From positions 930,001 through 994,000 of the forward strand of contig NZ_CP047654.1 in assembly GCF_030408915.1 (NCBI RefSeq): a stretch of DNA of 64,000 bases, given 5' to 3'. The position numbers were made by a program, and so were the translations under genes. This document shows positions 19,779 to 29,139 of the stretch, in pieces. The notes beneath the pieces were generated by a model. That model searched no databases. It was not told where the DNA came from and saw nothing but the letters and a program-made list of their open reading frames with translations. Source of the stretch: Corynebacterium guangdongense (GTDB lineage: Bacteria; Actinomycetota; Actinomycetes; Mycobacteriales; Mycobacteriaceae). The first letter of the stretch is position 1; every line of letters begins with the position of its first letter.

Positions 19779-20549
19779 GTGAGCATCCTGTCCCGACTGC
19801 TGTACCCCCTGTACGAGGCTCGTCTCCAGCGAGAGCTGAGGGGAGTGTCGCAGCCCAAGCACATCGCCGTCATCGTCGACGGCAACCGCCGCTGGGCGCG
19901 TGAGGCGGGGTTCACCGACGTAAGCCACGGCCACCGCGTGGGCGCGAAGAAGGTCGCTGAGCTGGTGGACTGGTGCGCCGACACCGACGTCGAGGTGGTG
20001 ACCGTCTATCTGCTGTCGACGGAGAACCTCTCCCGGTCCTCGGACGAGATCGACACCCTCTACGAGATCATCTCCGGCGTCATCAGCGAGCTTGCCGACA
20101 CCGACGCGAACTGCCGGGTCCGTCTCGTCGGACACCTGCGGCTGCTTCCCGAGGAGGTGTCCCGCCGGATGCAGGAGACGGCGGCCACCACCACGGAGCA
20201 CACGGGCGTGGCCGTCAACATCGCGGTCGGTTACGGCGGTCGTCAGGAGATCGTCGACGCGGTGCGCACGCTCATCGACGAGCAGGCGGCGGCGGGCACG
20301 CCGGCCGGGGAGATCTCGGAGCACGTGACCATCGAGTCCGTCACCGATCATCTCTACACCTCGGGCCAGCCGGACCCGGACCTGGTCATCCGCACCTCCG
20401 GGGAGCAGCGGCTGTCCGGCTTCCTCCTGTGGCAGGCCGCCTACTCGGAGATCTGGTTCACCGACACCCACTGGCCGGCGTTTCGCAAGATCGACTTCCT
20501 GCGGGCGCTGCGCGACTACTCCCAGCGTTCGCGGCGTTTCGGGAAATAG
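19779..20549 (+). CDS. Short-chain/undecaprenyl-type cis-prenyl diphosphate synthase
   Basis: 256 residues from the GTG at 19779; TAGACT lies 7 bases upstream, and the long open frame further upstream belongs to the antisense shadow of aroG. The cis-prenyltransferase signatures are complete: HIAVIVDGNRRWAREAGF with the catalytic aspartate, LSTENLSRS, NIAVGYGGRQEIVDA, and DLVIRTSGEQRLSGFLLWQ. These enzymes add isoprene units in Z configuration. By position it corresponds to Rv1086, which makes Z-farnesyl diphosphate for decaprenyl phosphate, the carrier for wall arabinan, rather than to the long-chain UppS; chain length cannot be decided here. Confidence 0.92.
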   Translation: MSILSRLLYPLYEARLQRELRGVSQPKHIAVIVDGNRRWAREAGFTDVSHGHRVGAKKVAELVDWCADTDVEVVTVYLLSTENLSRSSDEIDTLYEIISGVISELADTDANCRVRLVGHLRLLPEEVSRRMQETAATTTEHTGVAVNIAVGYGGRQEIVDAVRTLIDEQAAAGTPAGEISEHVTIESVTDHLYTSGQPDPDLVIRTSGEQRLSGFLLWQAAYSEIWFTDTHWPAFRKIDFLRALRDYSQRSRRFGK

Positions 20550-20646
20550 GGGATTGTGGCGGATGTGACAGGCGATCCTCAGGGACGCTAGCCTCGGACA
20601 ACGGTACAAATCCGTTCCCGAGAAGCCGAAGGAAGGCACTGTCGCA

Positions 20647-22560
20647 ATGCCCGACAAGACCCCGCGCGATCAGGACCACCATGACGACACCGTCGTCCTG
20701 CGCCGAAGAAGTCGCGTCAACCAGGTCAACAGCGAACGAATCCGAAAGGCTGTCACCGGACAGAAGTCCATTCACCCCGCCCTTGTTCCCGGCATCAGCG
20801 TCGAGGACACCGCAATCCGCTACCCGACCAACAAGGTCGTGTTCAGCGTGGCCTTCGTCGTCAGCATGGCGGTCGTGGTCTGGGCGTTCATCGCCCCGGC
20901 CAACCTCAACTCCGTCGGCGTGGCGATGCAGACGTGGGTGGTGGGCAACATGGGCTGGTTGTTCACGCTGGTCATGCTCGGCATCACGATCTTCATGCTG
21001 GCCGTCGGCTATTCCCCGACCGGCCGAATCCGGCTGGGCGCCGATGACGCCGAACCAGAGTTCTCCACCACGACGTGGATTTCCATGCTCTTCGCCGCGG
21101 GCCTGGGCATCGGGCTGATCTTCTACGGCCCGATGGAGCCACTGATCCATTTCCAGAGCGTTCCGCCGGCCTTTGACGGGCTGGGCATCGAAGACGGCAC
21201 CGGCGCCGCGGCCGCACCCGGCGTGGCACAGTCCATCCTCCATCAGGCGTCCTTTCCCTGGGTGACCTACTCCTTCGTGGGTGGCGCCATCGCCTACACG
21301 GCTTATCGACGCGGCCGCCTGCCGCTGATTTCGGCGATCTTTGAGCCGGTCTTCCCGAACTCGCCGAACCATCCTGTCGGCAAGCTCATCGACATCTTCG
21401 CCGTCCTGGTCACTCTCTTCGGCACCGCGATGTCCCTGGGCATCGGTGCACTGCAGATTCAGACAGGCACCTCGATCCTCACCGGCCAGGATCTCACCGG
21501 AAACGGCTGGGTGGTGGCGATTCTCACGATCATGACCACCCTGTTCACGTTCTCGGCGGTCTCCGGCGTCAAGACCGGAATCCGTATCCTGTCCAACGCG
21601 AACATGGGGCTGGTGCTGTTCATGGGGGCGTTCGTGCTCCTGCTGGGGCCGACCGTCTATCTGCTGGACCTGCTGCCGTCCTCGGTGCTGACTTTCTTTA
21701 AGACCGTCCCCGACTTTTTCTCCGTCAACGCCTCCGAGGGGCCGCGGGAGGCGGAGTTCGTCGGCGCCTGGACCACGATGTACTGGGCCTGGTGGATCTC
21801 CTGGTCGCCGTTCGTGGGCATGTTCTTCGCCAAGATCTCCAAGGGACGCACCCTGCGTGAGTACGTCACCGTCACCATCTTCGCGCCCGCAGCCATCTCG
21901 GTGCTCTGGTAGGTCGTCTTCGGCGGCACCGCCATCTGGCAGACCCTGCAGGGGTTGGACCTGCCGATCATCGGCGCCGGGGAGAACGTCATGTTCGATC
22001 TGTTCGCCAACCTGCCGCTTTCGCTGTTCATGCAGGTGGTCACGCTGGTGGCCATCCTCATCTTCTTCATCACCGCAGGGGACTCGACCACCAACGTGCT
22101 CGGCTCCATGTCCCAGAACGGCAGGCCCCTCCCGTCGACTCCGGTGACGGTGCTCTGGGGGGCGTCGCTGGGTCTGATCGCGCTGGCCCTGCTGTTGGTC
22201 GGCGGTCAGGACGCGCTGTCCGGGCTCCAGGCGATGATGGTGAGCATGTCGCTGCCGTTCGTGATCATCATGGTCGGCATGGGCGTCGCCTGGGCCCGCG
22301 AACTGGTCAACGACCCCCTCATCATCCGCCGCCGCTACGGCCTGGAAGCCGTGCGTCGCGGCGTGGTCAAGGGCATCACCGAGCACGGCGACGACTTCGT
22401 GTTCGGGGCGGCGAAGGTCCGGACCGAGGAGGGGGCGGGCGCAAACTTCGATTCCGGGGATGAGTCGCTGACGGAGTGGTACACCGAACACTCCGATGAA
22501 GTCCTTACCAACGCGCCCCGCGAGCGGGCCGCGGATGTCCCGGCCCGGGGCGACGACTGA
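20647..22560 (+). pseudogene. BCCT-family betaine/ectoine transporter interrupted by an in-frame amber codon
   Basis: A full BCCT gene of 637 codons in one frame, with GAAGGAAGG before the ATG, but codon 422 (21910-21912) is TAG in the context SVLW-stop-VVFGGTAIWQ. Relatives have an aromatic residue there, often a second Trp or Phe, so TGG to TAG is the simplest explanation. Features of the osmoregulated carriers are present: a charged N-terminal tail of about 60 residues, GLGIGLIFYGPMEP, the tryptophan box YWAWWISWSPFVG, and a charged C-terminal tail. The full protein would take up compatible solutes with sodium. The shortened 421-residue product lacks the last third of the helices and should be inactive unless the stop is read through. 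Confidence 0.85.
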
Positions 22561-22631
22561 GGGTCATCACCACCCGCATGATGTAGACCATAGCCGGGCA
22601 AACGCCGCCCGGAGAGCGCTAGACTCCGGGT

Positions 22632-23153
22632 ATGGCCCATATTTTATTCGAATCCCAGTACGGCTCGACGCAACAGTACGCTGAAGAGCTGGCGCAGCGG
22701 CTGAGCACCAGCGCAGAGCCGCTGCGTGGCGCCGAGGTCCCCTCCGGCACCGATCCGATCATCGTCATGAGCTACGTGCACGGCCCGACGCTGCCGGCGG
22801 CCGCCTGGATCGCCGAGCACGCCAAAGAGCTGAACCTGGGTTCTCGACCGGTGGCGGTGGCCGCGGTCGGCATGTCGCTGAGCGATTACGCCCGCGAGCG
22901 CGACCAGGTGGGCCACATGCTCGGCTCCCGGGCGGATCACGTCAAGCGCTTCTACCTGCCCGGCCGCCTGAACTACTCGCAGCTCAGCGGCACCCACGGG
23001 AAGGTGATGACGGGCATCATCACCGCCATCCGCCTCAAACCGGGCAAGAGCGACAACGATCGCGCGATGATCTCCTCGTACAACCAGGACGTCGACTGGG
23101 TCGACGTCGACGAGCTGGGCCCGATCGTCGCGTGGGCGAAGCGCGCGGGCTAG
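22632..23153 (+). CDS. Flavodoxin-domain protein (HemG/MioC-like)
   Basis: 173 residues. The N-terminal phosphate loop for FMN is [19 protein letters not shown], typical of flavodoxins, followed by [10 protein letters not shown] and [14 protein letters not shown]. The layout resembles the menaquinone-dependent protoporphyrinogen oxidase HemG/flavodoxin-like group, though a role in haem synthesis is not shown by the neighbours. TAGACT lies 6 bases before the ATG, so the mRNA is probably leaderless. Its stop overlaps the stop of the convergent coaA. Confidence 0.8.
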   Translation: MAHILFESQYGSTQQYAEELAQRLSTSAEPLRGAEVPSGTDPIIVMSYVHGPTLPAAAWIAEHAKELNLGSRPVAVAAVGMSLSDYARERDQVGHMLGSRADHVKRFYLPGRLNYSQLSGTHGKVMTGIITAIRLKPGKSDNDRAMISSYNQDVDWVDVDELGPIVAWAKRAG

Positions 23154-24076
23154 ATCTTGCGCATGCGGATGCGCTCGACCAGGTGATCGCGTCCCTTGGA
23201 CAGCACCAGTGAGGCCCGGACCCGGGTCGGGAGGATGTTCTCGACCAGGTTCGGCAGGTTGATCGACTGCCAGATCTCCCGGGCGATGGTGACCGCCTGA
23301 TCGTCGTCGGTGTCGGCGTACTTCGCGAAGTGTGCCCCCGGGCGTCGAAAAGCGGTCGAGCGCAGCTCCAGGAAGCGGTCGATGTACCACTGCTCGATGT
23401 CGCCGGTACGGGCGTCGACGTAGACGGAGAAGTCGAAGAGATCCGAGACCATCAGGGTCGGACCCGTCTGCAGGACGTTGAGCCCCTCGATGATGAGGAT
23501 GTCGGGGCGGCGCACCTCCTGGACCGCCCCGGGCACGATGTCGTAGGTGGTGTGGGAGTACACCGGCGCGGAGACCAGGGGGGCGCCGGACTTGACGTCG
23601 GTGACGAAACGCAGCAGGGCGCGGCGGTCGTAGGACTCCGGGAACCCCTTGCGGCTCATCAGCTGGCGGCGTTCCAGTTCCTCGGTCGGCAGCAGGAAGC
23701 CGTCGGTGGTGACGAGATCCACCCGCGGGTGGGAATCCCAGCGCTGCAGCAGCACCTGGAGCAGGCGGGCGGTCGTGGACTTGCCCACCGCCACGGAGCC
23801 GGCGACGCCGATGATGAAGGGGACGTGCCCGGGGTCGTCGCCGAGGAAGGTCTCCGTGGCGCGCGTCAGCTCCTGGCGGGCGGTGACCTGGAGATGGATC
23901 AGACGCGACAGCGGGAGATAGACGTCGGAGACCTCCGCCAGGTCGAGATTCTCGCCCAGACCGCGCAGCTCGACGACCTCGTCCTCGGTCAGCACCTGCG
24001 GCATGGAGTTGCGCAGTTCCCGCCATGATTCGCGGTCGAAATCCAGGTACGGGCTGACGTCGGAGGTTCTGGCCAT
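23150..24076 (-). CDS. coaA: Pantothenate kinase, type I
   Basis: 308 residues from the ATG at 24076; CACAAT lies 7 bases upstream, which favours this start over the ATG nine bases earlier. CoaA phosphorylates pantothenate, the first and controlled step of coenzyme A synthesis. The kinase motifs are complete: Walker [18 protein letters not shown] near residue 100, [22 protein letters not shown], and [11 protein letters not shown]. Convergent with the flavodoxin gene and divergent from glyA, the arrangement also found for Rv1092c and Rv1093. Confidence 0.96.
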   Translation of the reverse strand: MARTSDVSPYLDFDRESWRELRNSMPQVLTEDEVVELRGLGENLDLAEVSDVYLPLSRLIHLQVTARQELTRATETFLGDDPGHVPFIIGVAGSVAVGKSTTARLLQVLLQRWDSHPRVDLVTTDGFLLPTEELERRQLMSRKGFPESYDRRALLRFVTDVKSGAPLVSAPVYSHTTYDIVPGAVQEVRRPDILIIEGLNVLQTGPTLMVSDLFDFSVYVDARTGDIEQWYIDRFLELRSTAFRRPGAHFAKYADTDDDQAVTIAREIWQSINLPNLVENILPTRVRASLVLSKGRDHLVERIRMRKI

Positions 24077-24235
24077 GGTCCCCATTGTGACATGCCCGGG
24101 GGATACGCCCTGATTATCGCCTGGGTTAAACAGAGGCAGGGGGGTAATATTCCGAGACATCGGGGTGACGTGACGTGCCCCGGCGTTGTGAAGTTGTACG
24201 TAGAAGCCCCGTCCCTGAAAGGCGCCCGGTCCGAC

Positions 24236-25528
24236 ATGACTGATAACCCGTTGCTCAACACCGAGCTCGCTGACCTCGATCCCACCGTTGCCTCCGCCAT
24301 CGCCGGTGAGCTGAACCGTCAGCGCACCACCCTCGAAATGATCGCGTCGGAGAACTTCGTGTCCCGCGCGGTGCTGCAGGCCCAGGGCTCGGTCCTGACC
24401 AACAAGTACGCCGAGGGCTACCCGGGCCGCCGCTACTACGGTGGCTGCGAACAGGTCGACATCGTCGAGAACCTGGCCATCGAGCGCGCCAAGGAGCTCT
24501 TCGGCGCCGAGTACGCCAACGTCCAGCCGCACTCCGGTGCGCAGGCCAACGCCGCCGTCCTGCATGCGCTGATCAAGCCGGGCGACAAGATCATGGGTCT
24601 GTCCCTGGCACACGGCGGTCACCTGACCCACGGCATGAAGATCAACTTCTCGGGCCGTCTCTACGAGGTCGTCGCCTACGAGGTCGAGCCGGACACCATG
24701 CGCATCGACATGGACAAGGTCCGCGAGACCGCGCTGCGCGAGAAGCCGCAGGTCATCATCGCCGGCTGGTCCGCCTACCCGCGTCAGCTGGACTTCGCCA
24801 AGTTCCGCGAGATCGCCGACGAGGTCGGCGCCTACCTGTGGGTCGACATGGCCCACTTCGCCGGCCTGGTCGCCGCCGGCCTGCACCCCTCGCCGGTCCC
24901 GCACGCGCACGTCGTCTCCACAACCATCCACAAGACCCTCGGTGGCCCGCGCTCCGGCATGATCCTGGCCAAGGAGGAGTTCGCCAAGAAGCTCAACTCC
25001 GCCGTCTTCCCGGGCCAGCAGGGTGGCCCGCTGATGCACGTCGTCGCCGCCAAGGCCATCGCCCTCAAGGTCGCCGGCACGGAGGAGTTCAAGGACCGCC
25101 AGCAGCGCACCATTGAGGGAGCGCAGATCCTGGCCGAGCGCCTGATGCAGGACGACGCCCGGAACGCCGGCGTCGACGTCCTGACCGGCGGCACCGACGT
25201 CCACCTGGTGCTGGCTGACCTGCGCAACTCCGACATGGACGGCCAGCAGGCCGAGGACCTCCTGCACGAGGCCGGCATCACCGTCAACCGCAACGCCGTG
25301 CCCTTCGACACCCGCCCGCCGGCGGTCACCTCCGGTCTGCGCATCGGCACCTCCGCCCTGGCCACCCGTGGCTTCCAGGCCGAGGACTTCCGCGAGACCG
25401 CCGACGTCATCGCCACCGCCCTGGCCCAGGGCAAGGACGCCGACATCCAGGCTCTGCGCGCCCGCGTCGACGCCCTGGCCGCGAAGTACCCGCTCTACGA
25501 GGGCCTCGAGGAGTGGAAGATGTTCTAG
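24236..25528 (+). CDS. glyA: Serine hydroxymethyltransferase
   Basis: 430 residues from the ATG at 24236; the frame is open upstream but a start there would add a tail not found in the family. The pyridoxal-phosphate enzyme converts serine and tetrahydrofolate to glycine and methylene-tetrahydrofolate. Landmarks: [26 protein letters not shown], the HGGHLTHG loop, and [18 protein letters not shown] with the PLP-binding lysine. The 150-base divergent region with coaA contains TAATAT near 24146, a possible -10. A terminator follows immediately. Confidence 0.97.
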   Translation: MTDNPLLNTELADLDPTVASAIAGELNRQRTTLEMIASENFVSRAVLQAQGSVLTNKYAEGYPGRRYYGGCEQVDIVENLAIERAKELFGAEYANVQPHSGAQANAAVLHALIKPGDKIMGLSLAHGGHLTHGMKINFSGRLYEVVAYEVEPDTMRIDMDKVRETALREKPQVIIAGWSAYPRQLDFAKFREIADEVGAYLWVDMAHFAGLVAAGLHPSPVPHAHVVSTTIHKTLGGPRSGMILAKEEFAKKLNSAVFPGQQGGPLMHVVAAKAIALKVAGTEEFKDRQQRTIEGAQILAERLMQDDARNAGVDVLTGGTDVHLVLADLRNSDMDGQQAEDLLHEAGITVNRNAVPFDTRPPAVTSGLRIGTSALATRGFQAEDFRETADVIATALAQGKDADIQALRARVDALAAKYPLYEGLEEWKMF

Positions 25529-25552
25529 GCGCCCTCTCCGGGCGACGGGCTC

Positions 25553-25597
25553 CGGCCGGTAATCCTGCGCAGCGGCGCGGGCTTACCGGCCGTTTTT
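25553..25597 (+). terminator. Terminator after glyA
   Basis: CGGCCGGTAA and TTACCGGCCG are perfect complements around a 20-base loop and are followed by TTTTTC. On the minus strand it is also placed at the end of the converging tocopherol-cyclase-like gene. Confidence 0.8.
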
Positions 25598-26653
25598 CAT
25601 TGCACCGGAGGGGCGTGGGTCAGCGACGGATCGAGGCCGCGCCGGCGCAGTTCGTCGGCGGCCCGGTCCAGGCCACCGTGCTCCAGCGCCGCCAGGTCGG
25701 TGCGTCCGGTCCAGACATGCGTGCCGAAGCGGGTCACCGTCACCCTCATCGTGCCGGCGAGGTGTTCCAGATCGCCCGCCACGTTCCGGTGCTCACTGGG
25801 CAGGGGGACCGGCAACACGAACGCGCTATCCAGCGGGGCGGTGGCCTCGATCTTGACGTCCCAGCCGAATCCCCGGCCCGAAATGCTCCAGCTTTCGTCG
25901 CTGGTGCGGGTGCGCACCGGACTGATCAGCGGGTCGCCCAGACGCAGGACCCGGCCGCCCGGGAGCGCGACCGCCAGCCCGGTGACCTCCGTCGTCATGG
26001 GGCCGCTGGTCACGACGCCACCGGCGAAGGCCACGCAGGCGTCGGGTTCGGCGAAACCCTGGGCCTGCCCCCACCACCAGGCCTCGGGGAAGCCCTCCCG
26101 GCCCCAGTTTTTCTCCGCGTACACCTGCGCGTCGGTAAATTCCCCAGGTCTCCTCGCCGACGACGGCGGTTCCGGACGCCTTCCCACCGAGCAGCCAGGG
26201 GTGCCAGTACTGGTTGAGGGCGGGCACGGACTGGAAGAGGCTGGAGCCGCCCAGGAAGTGACGCGGCCACGGGGCGAGGTCGTGAAAAGTCAGGTCGAGT
26301 CGGGCGTCCTCGCCCAGATTCACCCGCAACCGGCGCCTGGTGCCCTCAAAGGCGGGTGGCGCCCCGGCGCCCTTAACGACGCCGCCCTCCACCCCCAGCG
26401 AGTCCGGGTCCGCCCAGGCGCCATCGAGGGAACCCGTGCGGATGAAGCCGGTGGGCCACGCGGCGTAGCCGACGGTGGCCCATGGCCCGGCGGGGCCCTG
26501 GTTGACGCCGCAGAGCGCGATGATCACGCGGCCGGACCCGGGGTCGGTGATGCGCCAGAAGTACCCTTCCATCGCCACCCCCTCATGGGCGCGGAGGAGG
26601 TTGCCGAAGGGGAGGTCGGCGCCCGTGGAGCGGTAGCGCCTCAGCAGGTTCAT
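25597..26653 (-). pseudogene. Tocopherol-cyclase-like protein gene with a +1 frameshift
   Basis: The N-terminal half (from the ATG at 26653) reads MNLLRRYRSTGADLPF and ends, by homology, at ...VVGEETW. The C-terminal half continues in another frame as EFTDAQVYAEKNWGREGF and WWWGQAQGF, the core motif of the tocopherol cyclase-like family, down to the TGA at 25597. The switch lies at a run of four C (26142-26145; GGGG on the coding strand): three G would restore one frame of about 350 codons. Relatives bind or act on lipophilic substrates; in corynebacteria the role is unknown. It is either a recent pseudogene or a sequencing error. Confidence 0.75.
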
Positions 26654-26774
26654 GGTTCCAGTACAGCACAGTGCCGGTGGCCCGGGCCAGGGTCTGCCGG
26701 TGGCTTCTGCGCGGGTGTGTCGCTGCCGAGGCGACGGTTGCGCCCAACGGTCATGCGGATGCGACAATAGGGCG

Positions 26775-28424
26775 ATGACCGCAACCCTCGTGGCCCGTGA
26801 CCTGGCGGGCGGCCACGGCCACCGCACGCTGTTCCATTCGCTGGACTTCACCGTCGCCCCCGGAGACGTGATCGGCGTCGTCGGCGCGAACGGGGCCGGA
26901 AAATCCACCCTGCTGCGCCTGCTCGCGGGCGTGGATTCTCCCCAGTCGGGGACGGTCGCCTTGTCGCCCGCGGACGCCTTCGTCGGCTGGCTGCCCCAGG
27001 AACACGAACGTGTCCCCGGCGAGACGATCGCCGACTACGTCGCCCGCCGCACCGGTTGCGCACAGGCCACCCGGGACATGGACGCCGCCGCCGAGGCCCT
27101 CGGTGACGGCGGGGAGAAATCCGCCGAGGTCTACGCCGCCGCCCTCGACCGGTGGCTGGCCAGCGGCGCCGCCGACCTTCACGAGCGGCTCCCCGCCGTC
27201 CTCGCCGACCTGGGCTTCGACGTGGGCCCCGAAGGGGTCGACGCCCAGCTGATGACCTCGTTGTCGGGTGGTCAGGCCGCCCGCGTGGGGCTGGCGGCCC
27301 TGCTGCTGTCGCGTTTTGACGTCGTCCTGCTGGACGAGCCGACCAATGATCTCGACCTTGACGGGCTGGCGCGCCTGGAGAGCTTCGTGACGGGGCTGCG
27401 CGGGGGAGTGGTGCTGGTCAGCCACGACCGTGAGTTCCTCTCCCGCTGCGTCACCCAGGTCCTCGAACTCGATCCGGCGCAGGACACTCACCGGGTCTAC
27501 GGCGGCGGGTACGACTCCTATCTTGAGGAGCGCGCGACCGTGCGCCGTCAACGGCGGGAGAAGTACGAGGAATTCGCCGAGAAGAAATCCGACCTCGTCG
27601 CGCGCGCCCGCACCCAGCGGGAATGGTCCAGCCACGGGGTACGCAACGCCATCAGGAAAGCCCCGGACAACGACAAGCTCCGGCGCAAGGCGGCGTCCGA
27701 GTCGAGTGAGAAGCAGGCCCAGAAAGTCCGTCAGATGGAGAGCCGGATCGCGCGCCTGGAGGAGGTGGAGGAACCCCGCAAGGAGTGGAAGCTGGAGTTC
27801 ACCATCGCCACGGCGACCCGTTCCGGTTCGGTGGTGGCCACGCTCAACGAGGCGGTCTACCGCCAGGGAGAATTCACCCTCGGGCCGGTGTCTTTGCAGG
27901 TCAACGCCCGGGAACGGATCGGAATCACCGGCCCGAACGGAGCGGGCAAATCGACCCTGCTGCGTGCCCTGCTCGGCCGCCAGCGCCCGGATCAGGGGTC
28001 GGCCTCGCTCGGCTCCGGCGTCGAGATCGGGGAGATTGATCAGGCCCGTTCCCTCCTGAGGGGACCCGGGCCGCTGGTGGACGTCTTCGGGGCCGCGGTC
28101 CCGGACATGACCGCGAGCGAGGTGCGTACCCTGCTGGCCAAGTTCGGGCTGACCGCCGACCACGTCAACCGTCCCGTTGAGGGTCTCTCCCCGGGGGAGC
28201 GTACCCGTGCCGGGATGGCGTTGCTTCAGGCTCGGGGAGTCAACCTCCTGGTGCTCGACGAGCCGACCAACCACCTGGATCTGCCCGCGATAGAGCAGCT
28301 GGAGGAGGCGCTCGAATCCTATGACGGCACTCTGCTGCTGGTCACGCATGACCGCCGGATGCTGCGGGCCGTCCGCACTGACCGGCACTGGCGGGTGGAT
28401 GCCGGCCAGGTCACGGAGCTGTGA
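26775..28424 (+). CDS. ABC-F family ATPase
   Basis: 549 residues from the ATG at 26775; GACAAT lies 6 bases upstream. Two ABC domains are fused, with no membrane segments: the first has GANGAGKST, LSGGQAARVGLAALLL and LLDEPTNDLD; the second GPNGAGKST, LSPGERTRAGMALLQ and LDEPTNHLDLPAIEQLE. The linker between them (about residues 255-340) is charged and helical (RRQRREKYEEFAEKKSD), the ARE/Uup/EttA-type arm that reaches the peptidyl transferase centre. ABC-F proteins act on the ribosome in translation or antibiotic protection rather than in transport. Whether this one gives resistance cannot be told from the sequence. Confidence 0.92.
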   Translation: MTATLVARDLAGGHGHRTLFHSLDFTVAPGDVIGVVGANGAGKSTLLRLLAGVDSPQSGTVALSPADAFVGWLPQEHERVPGETIADYVARRTGCAQATRDMDAAAEALGDGGEKSAEVYAAALDRWLASGAADLHERLPAVLADLGFDVGPEGVDAQLMTSLSGGQAARVGLAALLLSRFDVVLLDEPTNDLDLDGLARLESFVTGLRGGVVLVSHDREFLSRCVTQVLELDPAQDTHRVYGGGYDSYLEERATVRRQRREKYEEFAEKKSDLVARARTQREWSSHGVRNAIRKAPDNDKLRRKAASESSEKQAQKVRQMESRIARLEEVEEPRKEWKLEFTIATATRSGSVVATLNEAVYRQGEFTLGPVSLQVNARERIGITGPNGAGKSTLLRALLGRQRPDQGSASLGSGVEIGEIDQARSLLRGPGPLVDVFGAAVPDMTASEVRTLLAKFGLTADHVNRPVEGLSPGERTRAGMALLQARGVNLLVLDEPTNHLDLPAIEQLEEALESYDGTLLLVTHDRRMLRAVRTDRHWRVDAGQVTEL

Positions 28425-28479
28425 GGGCTACGTGGCTTTAAGGGGCATCGACCCCGGGCATCGGCGGACCCGGGCCGGT

Positions 28480-29070
28480 TCAGCCGCCGACCCGCCAGTC
28501 GCCGAGCGCTCCTTCCATCGCTCCCAGCGTGGCCTCGATCAGGGGGCGGCGCTGGTCGGCGGGGAAGCCGTCGCGTGACCACAGTCCGGCCGCGCGGTGC
28601 AGAAAACCGATGATGCCCGTCACCGCCCAGCGGTGGCGGGCTGTCGCGTCTCCGACGCCGATCAGGTCGGAGAGTTCCTGGGCGAACGCAGTCTCCGCTT
28701 CTCGACGCACCAGCAGCGTCGACTCCGGCTCCGTCGCCCCGGGAAGCAGGAGCGGCTCCTCGGCGATGGCGTCCAGGTGGGCGAGGAAGAGTGTCTCCAC
28801 CCGGTAGTGGAGGGGCTGGCCGTCCTCGAGGGCGGCCAATGCCTCGGCCCGGCGCCGGTGCTGGGACTCCAGGGCGTGGGCGACGGTGGCCGTATGCAGG
28901 CCGGGCTTCGAGCGGAAGTAGTGGTAGATCAGCGACTGGGAACTGCCCGCGTCATCGGCGATCGCCGGGACGGACACCTCGGCGAAGGGGGAGCGGCGAA
29001 AATGCTCCCGGGCGGCGGTGAGGATGTCGTGGCGACGCTCGGCGGTGCTCAGTCGTCTGCGGGTGTTCAT
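28480..29070 (-). CDS. TetR-family regulator divergent from a GH13 gene
   Basis: 196 residues from the ATG at 29070. TAACGT lies 7 bases upstream and TTGAAC a further 16 bases upstream. The N-terminal helix-turn-helix is ERRHDILTAAREHF and AEVSVPAIADDAGSSQSLIYHYF. The C-terminal domain is helical with several Trp and Leu residues and should bind a ligand. A 36-base palindrome in the 69-base gap to the glycoside hydrolase gene overlaps its own -35 box, so it probably represses itself and the divergent gene. The ligand is unknown; a sugar would fit the target. Confidence 0.88.
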   Translation of the reverse strand: MNTRRRLSTAERRHDILTAAREHFRRSPFAEVSVPAIADDAGSSQSLIYHYFRSKPGLHTATVAHALESQHRRRAEALAALEDGQPLHYRVETLFLAHLDAIAEEPLLLPGATEPESTLLVRREAETAFAQELSDLIGVGDATARHRWAVTGIIGFLHRAAGLWSRDGFPADQRRPLIEATLGAMEGALGDWRVGG

Positions 29071-29072
29071 GG

Positions 29073-29127
29073 TTGACACGTTAGCAGCTACTGAGTTAGG
29101 TTCAATAGCGTTGTTGAACCAAGCTCA
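29073..29127. promoter_or_regulatory. Divergent promoters with a 36-base palindromic operator
   Basis: TGAGTTAGGTTCAA (29092-29105) and TTGAACCAAGCTCA (29114-29127) are inverted repeats matching at 12 of 14 positions, with a perfect GGTTCAA/TTGAACC core and an 8-base centre. For the rightward gene TTGACA (29073) and TAGGTT (29097) are 18 bases apart; for the leftward tetR gene TTGAAC and TAACGT are 16 apart. The palindrome covers the rightward -10 and the leftward -35, an ideal place for a repressor of both. Confidence 0.7.
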
Positions 29128-29139
29128 ATAAGGAGCGAC

